Shown here: piece after piece, positions 35,405 to 45,437 of the stretch
How the letters are laid out: the number at the start of each line of letters is the position of its first letter
Numbering within the stretch: position 1 is the first letter of the stretch
DNA from: Cordilura impudica
Taxonomy: Eukaryota; Arthropoda; Insecta; Diptera; Scathophagidae
DNA length: 64,000 bases
Direction of reading: 5' to 3'
Assembly (NCBI GenBank): GCA_963682025.1
Contig: OY821517.1
Location: 105,445,972 to 105,509,971 of the forward strand
Position numbers and translations under genes: made by a program
Notes under the pieces: generated by a model
What the model was told of the DNA's origin: nothing
What the model saw: the letters and a program-made list of their open reading frames with translations, nothing else
Database searches by the model: none

Positions 35405-37217
35405 CTGAAATGGAAAAGAAAACATACTTTTTTTAAGATATATTTTTCGAGACAGTATACAAAATTCATATTTGGTCTAGAATTTATTCTAATACTATTT
35501 GTATTTCTCATTATTATTTAATTCATTCTTTAGCCATTTAAAACAATTTTTGTATTCATCTTAATCGCCTAAATACATAAATTAAAAAAATCTGGCTCAA
35601 ACGTGAATTTTTTCATTTCCAGTTTGTTTTTGTTTTTTCATAGATTTTTATTTGTAATTTAAAAACAATACAACTTAATGCAACCTTGTGATTTCTTATA
35701 GAAAAATAAATTTTAACATTTCTTAAAAAGCCTGATATGTGATTTTTTTATTTTTTATCTAGAAAATTTGGAAAATAATATACTGAACAGTTTAGTTTTT
35801 TACTTAAAAACTATATGAAAATAAATTAGATCTTAAAGCAAAAATTTAAATTTTATATTAGAGTTTGATAGAAATAATTTTTAGGGACCATAAAAGTCAA
35901 AAAATAAAGGCAGTATTCTTATTTATATTTTTTTCAAGCAAATATCAAGCAGGCAAAAAACTAAGAAATTTTCGTTGGAATTTTAAATTTGAACTGGTAT
36001 TAAATTCCAACTAATATTTTATGAAAACTTTTTTAAAACTAGTCTCATACATTAGAAGCACTGATAATAATTTATGGAAAAAAAGGAAAAGTTTATGAAA
36101 AATTGGTCAAGCAGCTGGCATCCAAAGATTGACTTAATTAAATTTGTACTACAAAGTCCAAAGTAGATGCCTCAAAATTGATCAGGTTATCATAACCGCG
36201 AAAAACCCATACATTTTCTTCATAAACATACATTTAAAGGAAACGATACATTTAAACGAAATGTACAAAGAAGTACATAAACAAATCCTTCCAAATTCTG
36301 GGAAATGGTTATATATTCGGAAAAAACCAATTCTTAATTTTTAGAATTAACTAAAGGCAAATGTCGAGAAAAAGTACTGTGATGCAAAATGTTGGTGTTA
36401 AAATGGTTTTGGGGGAAATGGAATTTTTTTAAAACATTTTTAAAATGTAATCGAATGCAAAGCGCAAACAAATGCGTCTCCATGGTGATTATTTCTTGCA
36501 ACGAGACAATGACCCCAAAAATACTGCTGAAGGAACTGAAACCTATTGAATATCTCTGAGATTTATAGAAAAATGGTGGAAATTAACTTCAAAAGCAATG
36601 TTGAAAAAGGTTATGCAGCAGGAATGGGAAAATATAAGACGTGCTTAAACTACAAAGTTAGTCTAAACTATGCCAAAAATAAGTTACTAAAAGTTCTGAG
36701 ACACAGAAGAGAAATGCCCACCTAAAGAAAAGTTAACGCAAACTACTGCTTATGGCAATTAAGGTAACAATTTTTTGTTGTGGTTTACCGTGAATAACTT
36801 TTCCTTTTGTATTATTTGAAAATGTGTATTATTTGAAATGTGTATCAACACACATATTCGAAAAAATATTAAAAGTAAATTTTTATAATTTGAAAATTTT
36901 AGTGCATTTTTGCTGATTTTTAATAAATTGATTTTTAGTATGCAAACTTTTTCCAATGCTGCGAGAACACAACGATGGCACAAAATGGGTTAAGTGAGAT
37001 TTAGCTAATTCTTTTCTGTTCCACAATTTCGTTTTGATTACATTTTGGGTATTTTTTTTTCAATTGTTAAATACTGACCTATGTTAATAAAATAAACATT
37101 TCCTTTTTTTTTTTTTTTTTTTTGACACAAAATATATGATTTCTTAATTTCACTTCTCACTAAAAGCAAACTTTTCTAGAATAGGGGCAATCGTTTCAAA
37201 AACAGAGTTTGGCTTAC
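35405..37217. other. eIF4EHP intron 2
   Basis: Bounded by a GTAAGCC donor (37217, minus strand) and a TTTCAG acceptor (35405). Contains a Tc1 relic at 36060-36720 on the plus strand and otherwise AT-rich DNA, including a poly-T run near 37105-37123. Confidence 0.7.
36060..36720 (+). pseudogene. Tc1-like transposase relic inside the eIF4EHP intron
   Basis: Late transposase segments are recognisable in broken frames: FLQRDNDPKNTAE near 36505-36540 (second catalytic Asp region), then VMQQEWENIRR near 36613-36645 and a TTKLV-TMPK stretch near 36650-36680, matching the Tc1 C-terminal region. An earlier helix-turn-helix-like segment (KLVKQLASKD) lies near 36100. It is antisense to the host gene and fully decayed. 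Confidence 0.55.
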
Positions 37218-37463
37218 CCCGACCGATGCGCCGATTTAGTTTCCATGCTTGGTGGATCGAAAATCGTTTCATTTCTTGTTGGCGGAGATGTAGATGAAGA
37301 GGCCCCACCTCTTTTTGATTGCATACCTTTATGTGATAGTTGCATGCTTGGTGGATCGAAAATCGTTTCATTTCTTGTTGGCGGAGATGAAGATGAGTGC
37401 CCACCTCTTTTTGATTGCATACCTTTATGTGACAGTTGCGTTGTTTTAGTTGATGAATTTGAG
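37218..37463 (-). CDS. eIF4EHP: eIF4EHP exon 2: in-frame cassette with a tandem duplication
   Basis: Acceptor ATTCCAG before 37463 and donor GGG/GTAAGCC at 37218/37217 enclose 246 nt, exactly 82 codons, entering and leaving at phase 2. The frame is open in the phase set by exon 1 and joins exon 3 in frame; skipping it also leaves exons 1 and 3 in frame and gives the Drosophila-like short N-terminus. The protein is Ser/Pro/Lys-rich and probably disordered, with two near-identical units (LSHKGMQSKRGG...PPTRNETIFDPPSM), 33 and 32 residues, from a 99/96-bp tandem duplication (37244-37342 and 37343-37438). I do not recall this segment in Drosophila 4EHP, so it may be lineage-specific and optionally spliced. 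Confidence 0.75.
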
Positions 37464-37966
37464 CTGGAATAAAAAGATATTAATAAGAAAATTTCAAAAA
37501 CATTGGTAAAAGAATATAAACCAAATTATTAAACTTGCAATATTAAATTATAAAAGAAAACTTAAAAGTCCAATTAGGTTTGTACGAATTTCTAAATCAG
37601 AGTTAGGAACAAATATTTTCAATTTATAATTTTTTTTAAATTTAATTAACATTTTAAAGATTATCACAGAAATCGGAATACGAATTGGGTCAAATCAAAC
37701 CTCCTTAACTCAGCATTATTATGTCTGTTTATTTTGTTGGTGTTCTTTTTTCCTGTCAACGTAGACCCAAATTTGATTCATATCAAAACAGAGCAGAAAA
37801 CATAACCTAACATAATCATATTAGATGTGCATTTTAGTCAGAAAACTTTTAAAGCGATCGCCAAAAGATGGTCAGTTTAGTAGGACCTTCTAGTATTTGG
37901 CTAAATGCCTGACACACATAATAAATATGTAGTCATTTTTGAATTTTTGTCATTTGATCCACTTAC
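37464..37966. other. eIF4EHP intron 1
   Basis: Bounded by GTAAGTG at 37966 (minus strand) and the ATTCCAG acceptor at 37464. About 0.5 kb, AT-rich, with no other feature seen. Confidence 0.65.
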
Positions 37967-38001
37967 GTTTCATACTGTTTTGCTGCTGGTTGTTTTTCCA
38001 T
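37967..38001 (-). CDS. eIF4EHP: eIF4EHP exon 1 coding part
   Basis: Reads MEKQPAAKQYE plus two bases of the next codon before a GTAAGTG donor. It was found by searching for the known fly N-terminus (MEK...KQYE) and is too short to appear as an ORF. The start context AACAATGG has A at -3. The remaining two bases (AC) complete a Thr codon with either exon 2 (ACC) or exon 3 (ACT), which supports both spliced forms. The 5' leader extends to higher coordinates; its start was not located. Confidence 0.85.
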
Positions 38002-39116
38002 TGTTATTAACAAGTTGTTTTCTGGTATTCGCCGAAAATAAATAAAACACTTGTAACTTAAAAAGTTAGCTTTAGAAATCCTGTTGTGGTTCCTTTATCT
38101 TGTTTGTATTTTGTACAAATTTGGAAACTAGATTCCTAGTTTTCCGTTCTTATAGTTCTCAATTTATTCTTTTTCTCTGCTTTACTGTGTCAACGTCTGT
38201 CCACCGCTGTGTTGTGGGTGTTTAAAAACAAGATTGTTTAAGTATCAACACTTATTTCTTGCCAAATCTGGGTCTGGAGTCTTCCGTAGGATTCTTATAT
38301 TTATATATTTATTAAACACTTTTAATAAATGATAATATTTCTAATATATTCTTTAAATTTCAATAGTAAAATTACAAAAAAAAGTTTATTTTACGAGTTC
38401 TGAGTTCAGTTTGCATTTGCTTTACAAATATTATTCTTATTGAATGTCCAAATTTTGACGTTTTCTTTTCCCAGTTCTTTCTACCATATAAACATGCTCT
38501 CGTCGACAGTTCATGGTTGCTCAAAAAGTAGCTGAAAAAAACAACAATTTGTAGAGCAAAATGTATACGTTATGTATTTAATGGCGCTAGTTGGTTCTTG
38601 TCTTGAATTTAATTGTTGTCCATCTAAAATTAAAAATTCCCGTTAAAAACGAAAAAGTTTTCTTATTTATAATTTAACAAAGATAAAGAAATTAATAAAA
38701 TCCGAAAAACTAAATTAGGCGCCACAAGTTTGAAAGTATGGAAAATGTTGACAACTCAGTTCAGTTCAAGGTTTTTGTTTTAATAACAGTTTTGTCCTTA
38801 AACTTAACAAATGTTGTTTTGATTTAGAACATCATATGGAAAGAAACCGATTGAAGTTGGGATGTACATTTTTTGTAACCAAAAATAAATAAGTAAACAA
38901 AAACATTATATGTACACAGAAAATTTTATCTAAAAACTTCTATAAACGGCTAAATTACTTTACAAACTCAAGGCTGGAGGAGAAAAAGTATCTGCCGATA
39001 ATATATCTGCCACAATTTTCGTGAATGAATTGGAAGAATTCATATCAGAGGAAAATCTTACAGATATACAAATCTACAATTGAAAACAGTTTAGGTTGCC
39101 ATTACGAACATTTTTT
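38002..39116. other. eIF4EHP 5' leader and upstream region
   Basis: The stretch 38002-38220 presumably holds the leader and promoter of eIF4EHP. The rest is AT-rich with no recognised gene. Confidence 0.35.
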
Positions 39117-39410
39117 AGGTGCCTTGTTAGCCACACGTAACCTTAACTAAACGTGTCAGCTTTTTTTCTGTTACATGAAAAAGCATATAGAGCAGTTACC
39201 GAACTCAACTGTCACGTAACCGAAATGTCCTAATCTGTTGAAAATTGATTTTTGATACGTTTGTACGTGACATTTGTGAACAGCTGATAAAGTTTGGTTA
39301 ATTTTACACAGCAACATGCTGGTTCGTTTTTTTAGTTCTATAGTTACACCAAATGCCAACGTTACATTTACGGTACAGATACATTTTAACAACGTGTGGC
39401 TAACTAGGCC
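39117..39410. mobile_element. MITE with GTTAGCCACACGT terminal repeats
   Basis: AGGTGCCTTGTTAGCCACACG at 39117 is mirrored by CGTGTGGCTAACTAGGCCT at the right end, giving inverted repeats of about 20 bp around a 294-bp body. The ACGTGACA/ACGTAAC-like motifs inside recur in both orientations. No coding capacity. Lies about 1.1 kb upstream of the eIF4EHP start codon. Confidence 0.6.
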
Positions 39411-40117
39411 TTAAGAAGTCAAAGGAGAGAATTACTGAATTGCTTTTAGCTCAGTGGTGTTCAAAAATAAAAATGTAATTGTGTTGGTGGGAAAATGAGA
39501 ATTGCACTGTATGAAATGTTCAATGGGTTAACAGTTTAAAGAAATAAAAATTAAACAAAAATTCAATTTTTATTAAGGAAAAACATAAATAAATGCTGCT
39601 GGCTGCAATTGTAGTCGTGTAGTCAGCTAATTAATTCTTTTGAAAACGACAGCAATATATAACAACAATATAAACAGCTGTTTTTATACAAATGCATTTT
39701 CATTTCAGTAGTGTCAATTATATTTTTTGTACTTTATTATAATGATTCTATATAAACTTTACTAAAATATACAATGTTATATATAATACAAAAAGCAATT
39801 GTAATTTGAATTATAGTATTTAGTTATGACAAAAGAAAACCATACTTTTATCATGTTTCGGTAGGAAATTGCATGAAGCAACTTCTATTGTAGTACAAAA
39901 AAAAAATACACATAGAAAAAATAAATCACCAACCGAATTGTTTCAAAGTTTAACAACGGAATTTTCGATTGTATCAATGGAAATTTTATAGCAACTAACC
40001 ATTTTTTATTGTGATAAAATATTTACTGTTATCTGCGTGCATAATAAAATGATAAGCCCAGCTGAATAAACAAATTTATTTGTCATGTTTAGGAAATAAA
40101 TGAAAGAAAAATAAAAA
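39411..40117. other. AT-rich intergenic sequence, no gene seen
   Basis: No recognised element or exon. Confidence 0.4.
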
Positions 40118-40357
40118 CAAGTAATAATATCATGAGCTTAGAGAAAGGGTCTTAGGTCCAACTAATTGAATACAGAAAATAAGCATAAATCAAATTTGAG
40201 TGGCATTTTTATTAGTTATTTTGCCTGCAGATATTGAAAGGTTCATATCGGATGATATACATATGTATATGGTGACTAGGTCGAAAAACGTATCAAGCCT
40301 GACCATATGTGGTAGTCACTTATTTTTTTGCAGAAACCTGTACAAACCAAATTTGAG
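40118..40357 (+). mobile_element. DINE/HINE-like fragment, left third
   Basis: CAAGTAA start, GAGAAAGGGTCTTAGGTCCAAC, CAAATTTGAGTGGCATTTTT and CTGCAGATAT...GTTCATATCGGATG follow the family order. The palindrome near the start is lost and the right part is missing. Confidence 0.65.
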
Positions 40358-40453
40358 ACATGCAGACTGAATGCAAAGAAAGTGATTCTGAGTCTATTGT
40401 AATAAAATATTTATTTTTAACATTATCGAAATTCGGTTGGCAATTTCACAATA

Positions 40454-40912
40454 CGAGGGCGGAAAAATAAGTCCGTGACTTTTGGAATGAAACACAGTTT
40501 TTTTTTGCAAAAAAAAAAAAAAAAAATTATTTTTCAACATAATCTCCTTTTAGCTCAATACACTTAGTCCAACGTTTCTCCAATTTTTCTATCCCTTTGA
40601 AAAAATAGGATTTTTCGAGGTCCATAAAAAAGGCATTTGTTTGATCAATAATTTCATCGTTGGAGCTAAATCTCTTTCCACCGAGCCATTTCTTTAGGAA
40701 ATAGTCACTGGGGACTAAATCAGCAGAATATAGCGGATGAGGTACCAAGTCGTTGTATGTTTTGAACAGCTGTTAAACGCAAAATAAATGACGGAACTTG
40801 CTCAAAATTTTACAGTAGTCTATTAACAGGTGGTACTTGATGGGAGGAGTTTTGCATTTCATACAACAACGAGGGAAGTTCGAAAAGTCACGGACTTATT
40901 GATCCGCCCTCG
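40454..40912 (-). mobile_element. mariner deletion derivative (459 bp) with TA duplication
   Basis: Ends CGAGGGCGGAAAAATAAGTC (40454) and its inverse ending at 40912, each flanked by TA (40452-40453, 40913-40914). Reading on the minus strand, the interior keeps only the mariner C-terminus (40527-40748): a VPHPLYSADLVPSDYFLKKW segment with the last catalytic Asp region, and the terminal LEKRWTKCIELKGDYVEK. The rest of the transposase is deleted. It can move only with outside transposase. Confidence 0.85.
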
Positions 40913-42622
40913 TATTTCAAATCGAATTTATGCAAAAGCTCAGTTGCCTCAAACTCTGGATAGTGATACATATAACACATCTTTTCAACATGATTCTTAC
41001 AACTTGTACTTTTCCATCAGCGCGGAAACACGCAAAGGTTATTCCTATACCAAAAGCTGATAATACATATCGACCGATATCTATACTACCTTTTCTATCT
41101 AAAGTTTTCGAACGTTTAATTCACACACAGATGAACCACTTTTTACATGAAAATTCTCTTCTCACCCACAAGCAATCTGGTTTCAGACCAAAACATAGTT
41201 GTATTTCTGCCTTAATTGAAGTTACAGAGGAGCTTAGAGCGAATATTGATAACAGTATGGTATCATTTCTCATTTTGCTTGATCATTCTAAGGCATTTGA
41301 TACAGTAGACTTTTGAATTCTTTGCCAAAAACTGGGGAACATGTTTTACTTTTCACCAACTGCTGTAAAGCTTATTTATTCATATTTGTGTGACAGAAGG
41401 CAATCAGTATACCATTTGTCTGATAAATCTTATAGTTGTTTAACTACGAGAGGCGTACCGCAAGGTTCCATACTTGGCCCACTTCTGTATGTATTATATT
41501 CTAACGACTTACCCTCTCGACTCAGTTTTTGTGGAATACATATGTATGCAGATGATGTCCAACTTTTTATAAGTTGTAAACCATCTGATGTCAATAATAG
41601 CATTACAAAAATTAATTATGATCTAGACGGTTTAAAGGATGAGCATCGGCCAACGAACTCTCTATAAATGTACAGAAGTCGAAAGCTATGATAATTGAAA
41701 AAATCGAGTCTTTAACAACTGTTTTACCACCGATTCGAATAGGTAATTCTGTCATCGCGTTAGATGAAACTGCCAAAAATCTAGATGTAATTTTTAACAA
41801 GTTAGACTTGTCAAATCACATAAATGTTATACGTGGTAGAACTTATGCAATGTTAAGAAACCTTTGGATGTCGCAGTATTAAACACCTTTTAATATTCGA
41901 ATGTTACTAGCCAAGACTTATTTGTTGTCTACACTTCTGTACGGATGTGAACTATTCGCTAGCTGTGATACATTAAGTATGAAAAGGCTTAATGTAACGT
42001 ACAATAATATTGCCAGATATGTGTTTGATCCCAGTAGGAGAAGTATAATCTCCCAGTTCTCTAGACAAATATGTAATATATCCTTCGATAGCTTGTTAAA
42101 ACTTCGAACATTACTGTTTTTTCGTAAAGTGATTTACACAAAACAGCCTGAATACCTATACAATAGATTAATCTTTTCAAGGTCTGACAGAGGAACAAAA
42201 TAAATACATTTCGCTTTAAAAAAGATATAACGAAAAAACACTTTTTCTTCAATGCTATTAACCTTTGGCGCCAACTTCCACCTAATATTCAAACTATAAG
42301 CAATGCAAGGCATTTCAAAATTACAATATATAACATCTTAGCACAATAATCTTACACAACTTTTATATGCAAAAGTGTATTAATTTTTTTCTTTTTGATG
42401 TTGATAAATTGATGACATATTATTTGTTTTCAATTTTATTAATTGTAAACTTATGGTCTTAATATAGTTTTGATTTAACAATATTTTTTTAGTAACACCT
42501 TTTTTAATTAACTCATTTTTTAAAATAATAAGTATTAAGAATTTTTATTTTTTAAATCATAATTTGCCATTATCCTCCCAGTACTATCAGAGATAAGACT
42601 AGTTCTTGTTGTGCTGTATTGA

Positions 42623-42663
<41 letters not shown>

Positions 42664-43300
42664 GTAGCGGTCACTTATTTATTTCTTTATATTTTGATAC
42701 TAATTATTATATTTTTACTCATTTATTACTTAATTGCTTGTATAGATTATTGTTTGTTTTTCTCATTTGTTATTTTGCTCTTATTAATTTCTAAAACTAT
42801 TTTACTCAATTTTTACATTTAACTTAAATTATATTACATATGCAGTTACATTTTTGATTTGTTTATTAGCTTACTACTAAAGAGAGATTAACTCAACTCT
42901 CACTTGTCTAATAACATAATGAGTTTATCTTGTCTGTTTTGCCCTTTATGTAAAGTCATAATATAATCTTAGCTTAAGAAATAATTATTGTCATTCCTGT
43001 AACAGAACTTGCCGAATAAACAACTAATTACAATAAGCACGGATGTTTTCACTTGTTCTTATGAATTAAAATATAAAAATAAAATAAATTGTGAAGGGAT
43101 TGGACGTGATCGTCTGTCTCGACGCCAATCAAATAATTTTAATAAAAAGAAACGTTGACCGTCTTGGACGATACCGTCTGGACAAGGTTGCGTCTTTCAC
43201 TTAAAAAAAACTTCCCTAGAACACGTTTTCGTATTTGCACTTTGGTCTAAAACCACCATCCCTACAATAAATAAATAAATAAAAAATAAATAAATAATAT
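40913..43300 (+). mobile_element. non-LTR retrotransposon LINE-B, 5'-truncated, jockey/CR1 type, tail split by a solo LTR
   Basis: Reverse transcriptase reads from about 40970 in frame 1: KHAKVIPIPKADNTYRPISI, then SGFRPKHSCISALIEVTEEL, DHSKAFDTVDF and stop (41314), [32 protein letters not shown] with the catalytic YADD near 41550, then a stop at 41665, a frameshift, and LLYGCELFASCD. No RNase H follows. The 3' end carries TTCTTGTTGTGCTGTATTGA and an (AAAT)n tail from 42622, which continues after the solo LTR to about 43300. The family is shared with LINE-A and LINE-C. The 5' end adjoins the mariner derivative. Confidence 0.8.
42663..43266. mobile_element. solo LTR (604 bp) inserted in the LINE-B tail
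   Basis: Begins TGTAGCGGTCAC and ends CCATCCCTACA, so the termini are the TG...CA and 5-bp inverted TGTAG/CTACA expected of an LTR. It interrupts an (AAAT)n tract on both sides with ATAA as a possible 4-bp target duplication (42659-42662 and 43267-43270). An AATAAA signal near 43015 (GCCGAATAAACAAC) could be the LTR polyadenylation site. No internal retroviral-type sequence is adjacent. Family is not assigned; a 4-bp duplication fits Gypsy or BEL/Pao. Confidence 0.65.
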
Positions 43301-43424
43301 ATGGGACTATAAAAATTCAGTTGGCAATAAATTTGGTTGTCGCAATAAAAACTTTTGCTGTGTATGTATTCCTGCTTTTAAATCAAAAACAGATTTTCAC
43401 TTATATATTCACCATTAAAAACAA

Positions 43425-43813
43425 GTAAAAGTGTTAATAATCTAACCCATAAAAACAAAGCTTTTATTAAAACTCTTTCTTTCCTTATGCATATGAGTTT
43501 TGAATCTCTCCGTGACTTTGCGTGACTATTTTAAAATTAATCTTTGGTCACAACAAGTCTGTGGGAAAAGATTCAGATCGATCGGATGAGGGGAAGTGAG
43601 GTTTTAATCTCTCCGTGACTGTCAGTGACTATGCGTCACTGTGAGTGACTATGTCAAAGTTAATATTTTTTCACAGCAAGTCTATCATCCAGTTTCTGAT
43701 CGATCGTATAAGTGGAAATGGGGTTTAAGTAACTCCGTGACTGTGCGTGACCATGCGTGACTTTGCGTGACTAAGACAAAGTTAATCTTTTTTTCACAGC
43801 AAGTGTATGGACC
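43425..43813. repeat. family S repeat, left part (interrupted by the LOA-like element)
   Basis: Same family as 5256-5591 but with an extra tandem unit: CTCCGTGACT...GTGCGTGACT blocks recur at about 43507, 43610 and 43732, each followed by a TTAATCTTT...CACAGCAAGT block. It ends at 43813 in the target-site duplication and resumes at 48485. Confidence 0.75.
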
Positions 43814-44237
43814 TATCGCCACGAGTAACAATCTTGTCGCGATGCGGTGGCTTAAGTGCACTGCGGTTCCTTATATGGGGCAGGTAAAGGAATGGGTTTT
43901 ACTGTCTCAGTACCTCTTCCTGAACCTGGGCCATATCTAGAACCTTGAAGGTGCACGACCAAAGGTTACTCACCCCTAATCCGGAGTGTTACGCGACCCG
44001 TGCTCATCGGACGGTTTGCAGTCAGGGGTTACCGACTGTATTTTAACGGAGCCTCGCTGATACCTGGGCACCTCAGCGAGTAGGTAGAGGCAGTGGGCCG
44101 CCCTTACTGCGTTACTGGGGGCTATGACGCGGCTGACATTCTTTCCCCTACACTCGTGGGACCAAAAATGGAAGCAAAATGCAACAAAAAAAATAAACAA
44201 AACAAAATTCGAGGCTCTGCCTCACAGTCTGGGGTCT

Positions 44238-44874
44238 ATGTCTGCCAAGACAGGGGGTAACAAAGTCCGTCCGTCTAAGGTAAGGTACAACCAGAGAAGG
44301 TTGTGCCTAAAAATCATCGAAAGGTTGGGAAAATTAAATCCAGCGACGCTGTCTGAAAAACAGAGAGAATCGCTCACATGGGCTAAGAAGGTCACTGAAG
44401 AACAGGACCTCTTAGCTAAGACAAGTGTTCCTGGCAGTAATAGCAATCAGGATACTTCGAAGACGGCTAAAAGGTTGCGCTCGCCAGATGAGAAACCATT
44501 ACCTAAACGTACTAAGGTGGCCGGCAATGCTGTGCCGGGACAAACGGCATAGTTTCCTACGGCTTTGGGCAGATCCAAGTAAAAGTCTACAAGGGCGACC
44601 AAGGACCAATCACGGAGATTGCCAAACCAGTAGAAAAATCTGCTGGGGAGGGGACCACAGGTGAGGTCCAGGCTGAGGAGAGCTCCCAAACAGCCATGGA
44701 GGAAGGATACTTAACATCCGACTCCGAACTGCTGGGGGACGCTTCTGGCCTATTTGGTGGCGAAGATGACCTCCTTGATAGCACGGAGGACGAAGCCGAA
44801 ATCACGGTGATGGAGATGGATGTGCAGGCAGCTTCAGATGATGCGGCTCCTACAGATAAATCTCCATCACTGTA
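44238..44874 (+). pseudogene. ORF1 (gag-like) of the LOA-type element, frameshifted or internally deleted
   Basis: Frame 0 is open from the likely start MSAKTGGNKVRPSKVRYNQR at 44238 to TAG at 44550-44552. An adjacent +1 frame continues (VSYGFGQIQVKVYKGDQGP...) through a strongly acidic tail (LLGDASGLFGGEDDLLDST) to TAA at 44872-44874, overlapping the ORF2 start by about 55 nt. No CCHC zinc knuckle was seen, and the total (about 210 residues) is short for this class, so an internal deletion near 44530 is likely. An upstream ATG at 44124 in the same frame extends the ORF but lies in leader-like sequence. Confidence 0.6.
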
Positions 44875-45437
44875 AAGCCGCCACGGCTGCACTTCTACTT
44901 CGCCTGACGACAGGTGAAGTAGACATAGTCTTCATCCAAGAGCCCTGGGTTTGTGGAGGCAGGGTTTGCGGAGTGAAGACGCCTGATTACAAGCTGGTCG
45001 TCGCTAAAGATAAAGGTACACCAAGGACCTGCATTTTGGCGAGGAACAGCCTTAATATTTTCTTGTTATCTAATTTCAGTGACAGGGATGTAATAGCGGC
45101 CAGCCTGGAGCTAGATGGGATATCAATCTGGCTCTCCTCCGCCTATTTTTGTGATCCTGGGCCTATCCCGCCAGTCAATGTGGCAAAGCTAATCCGGGAA
45201 GCCGAAAGGACTACACATCAACTAGTGCTGTGCTGTGACGTCAATGCACATCATCCGATCTGGGGAAGTACCAATGTGAACGAAAGAGGTGAGTTACTTT
45301 TGTAGTTTTTATTTAGTACTAACCTATATATATGTAACAAGGGAAATGAACCGTCTTTTGTAACTAGCAATCGTAGGGAGGTTCTTGACGTTACCTTTGT
45401 ATCGGACACATTATTTGATAAAATTGATAGTTGGAGG
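44820..45437 (+). pseudogene. ORF2 endonuclease domain of the LOA-type element
   Basis: Starts MCRQLQMMRLLQINLHHCKA; INLHH carries the first conserved Asn of apurinic-type (APE) endonucleases and FIQEPWV the catalytic Glu. VLCCDVNAHHPIWGS has the conserved Asp-Asn pair, and DDHSFSDHRYIEF near 45446-45485 has the terminal SDH catalytic motif, so all active-site residues remain. An in-frame TAG at 45303-45305 interrupts the domain and the same frame continues after it. Confidence 0.8.
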
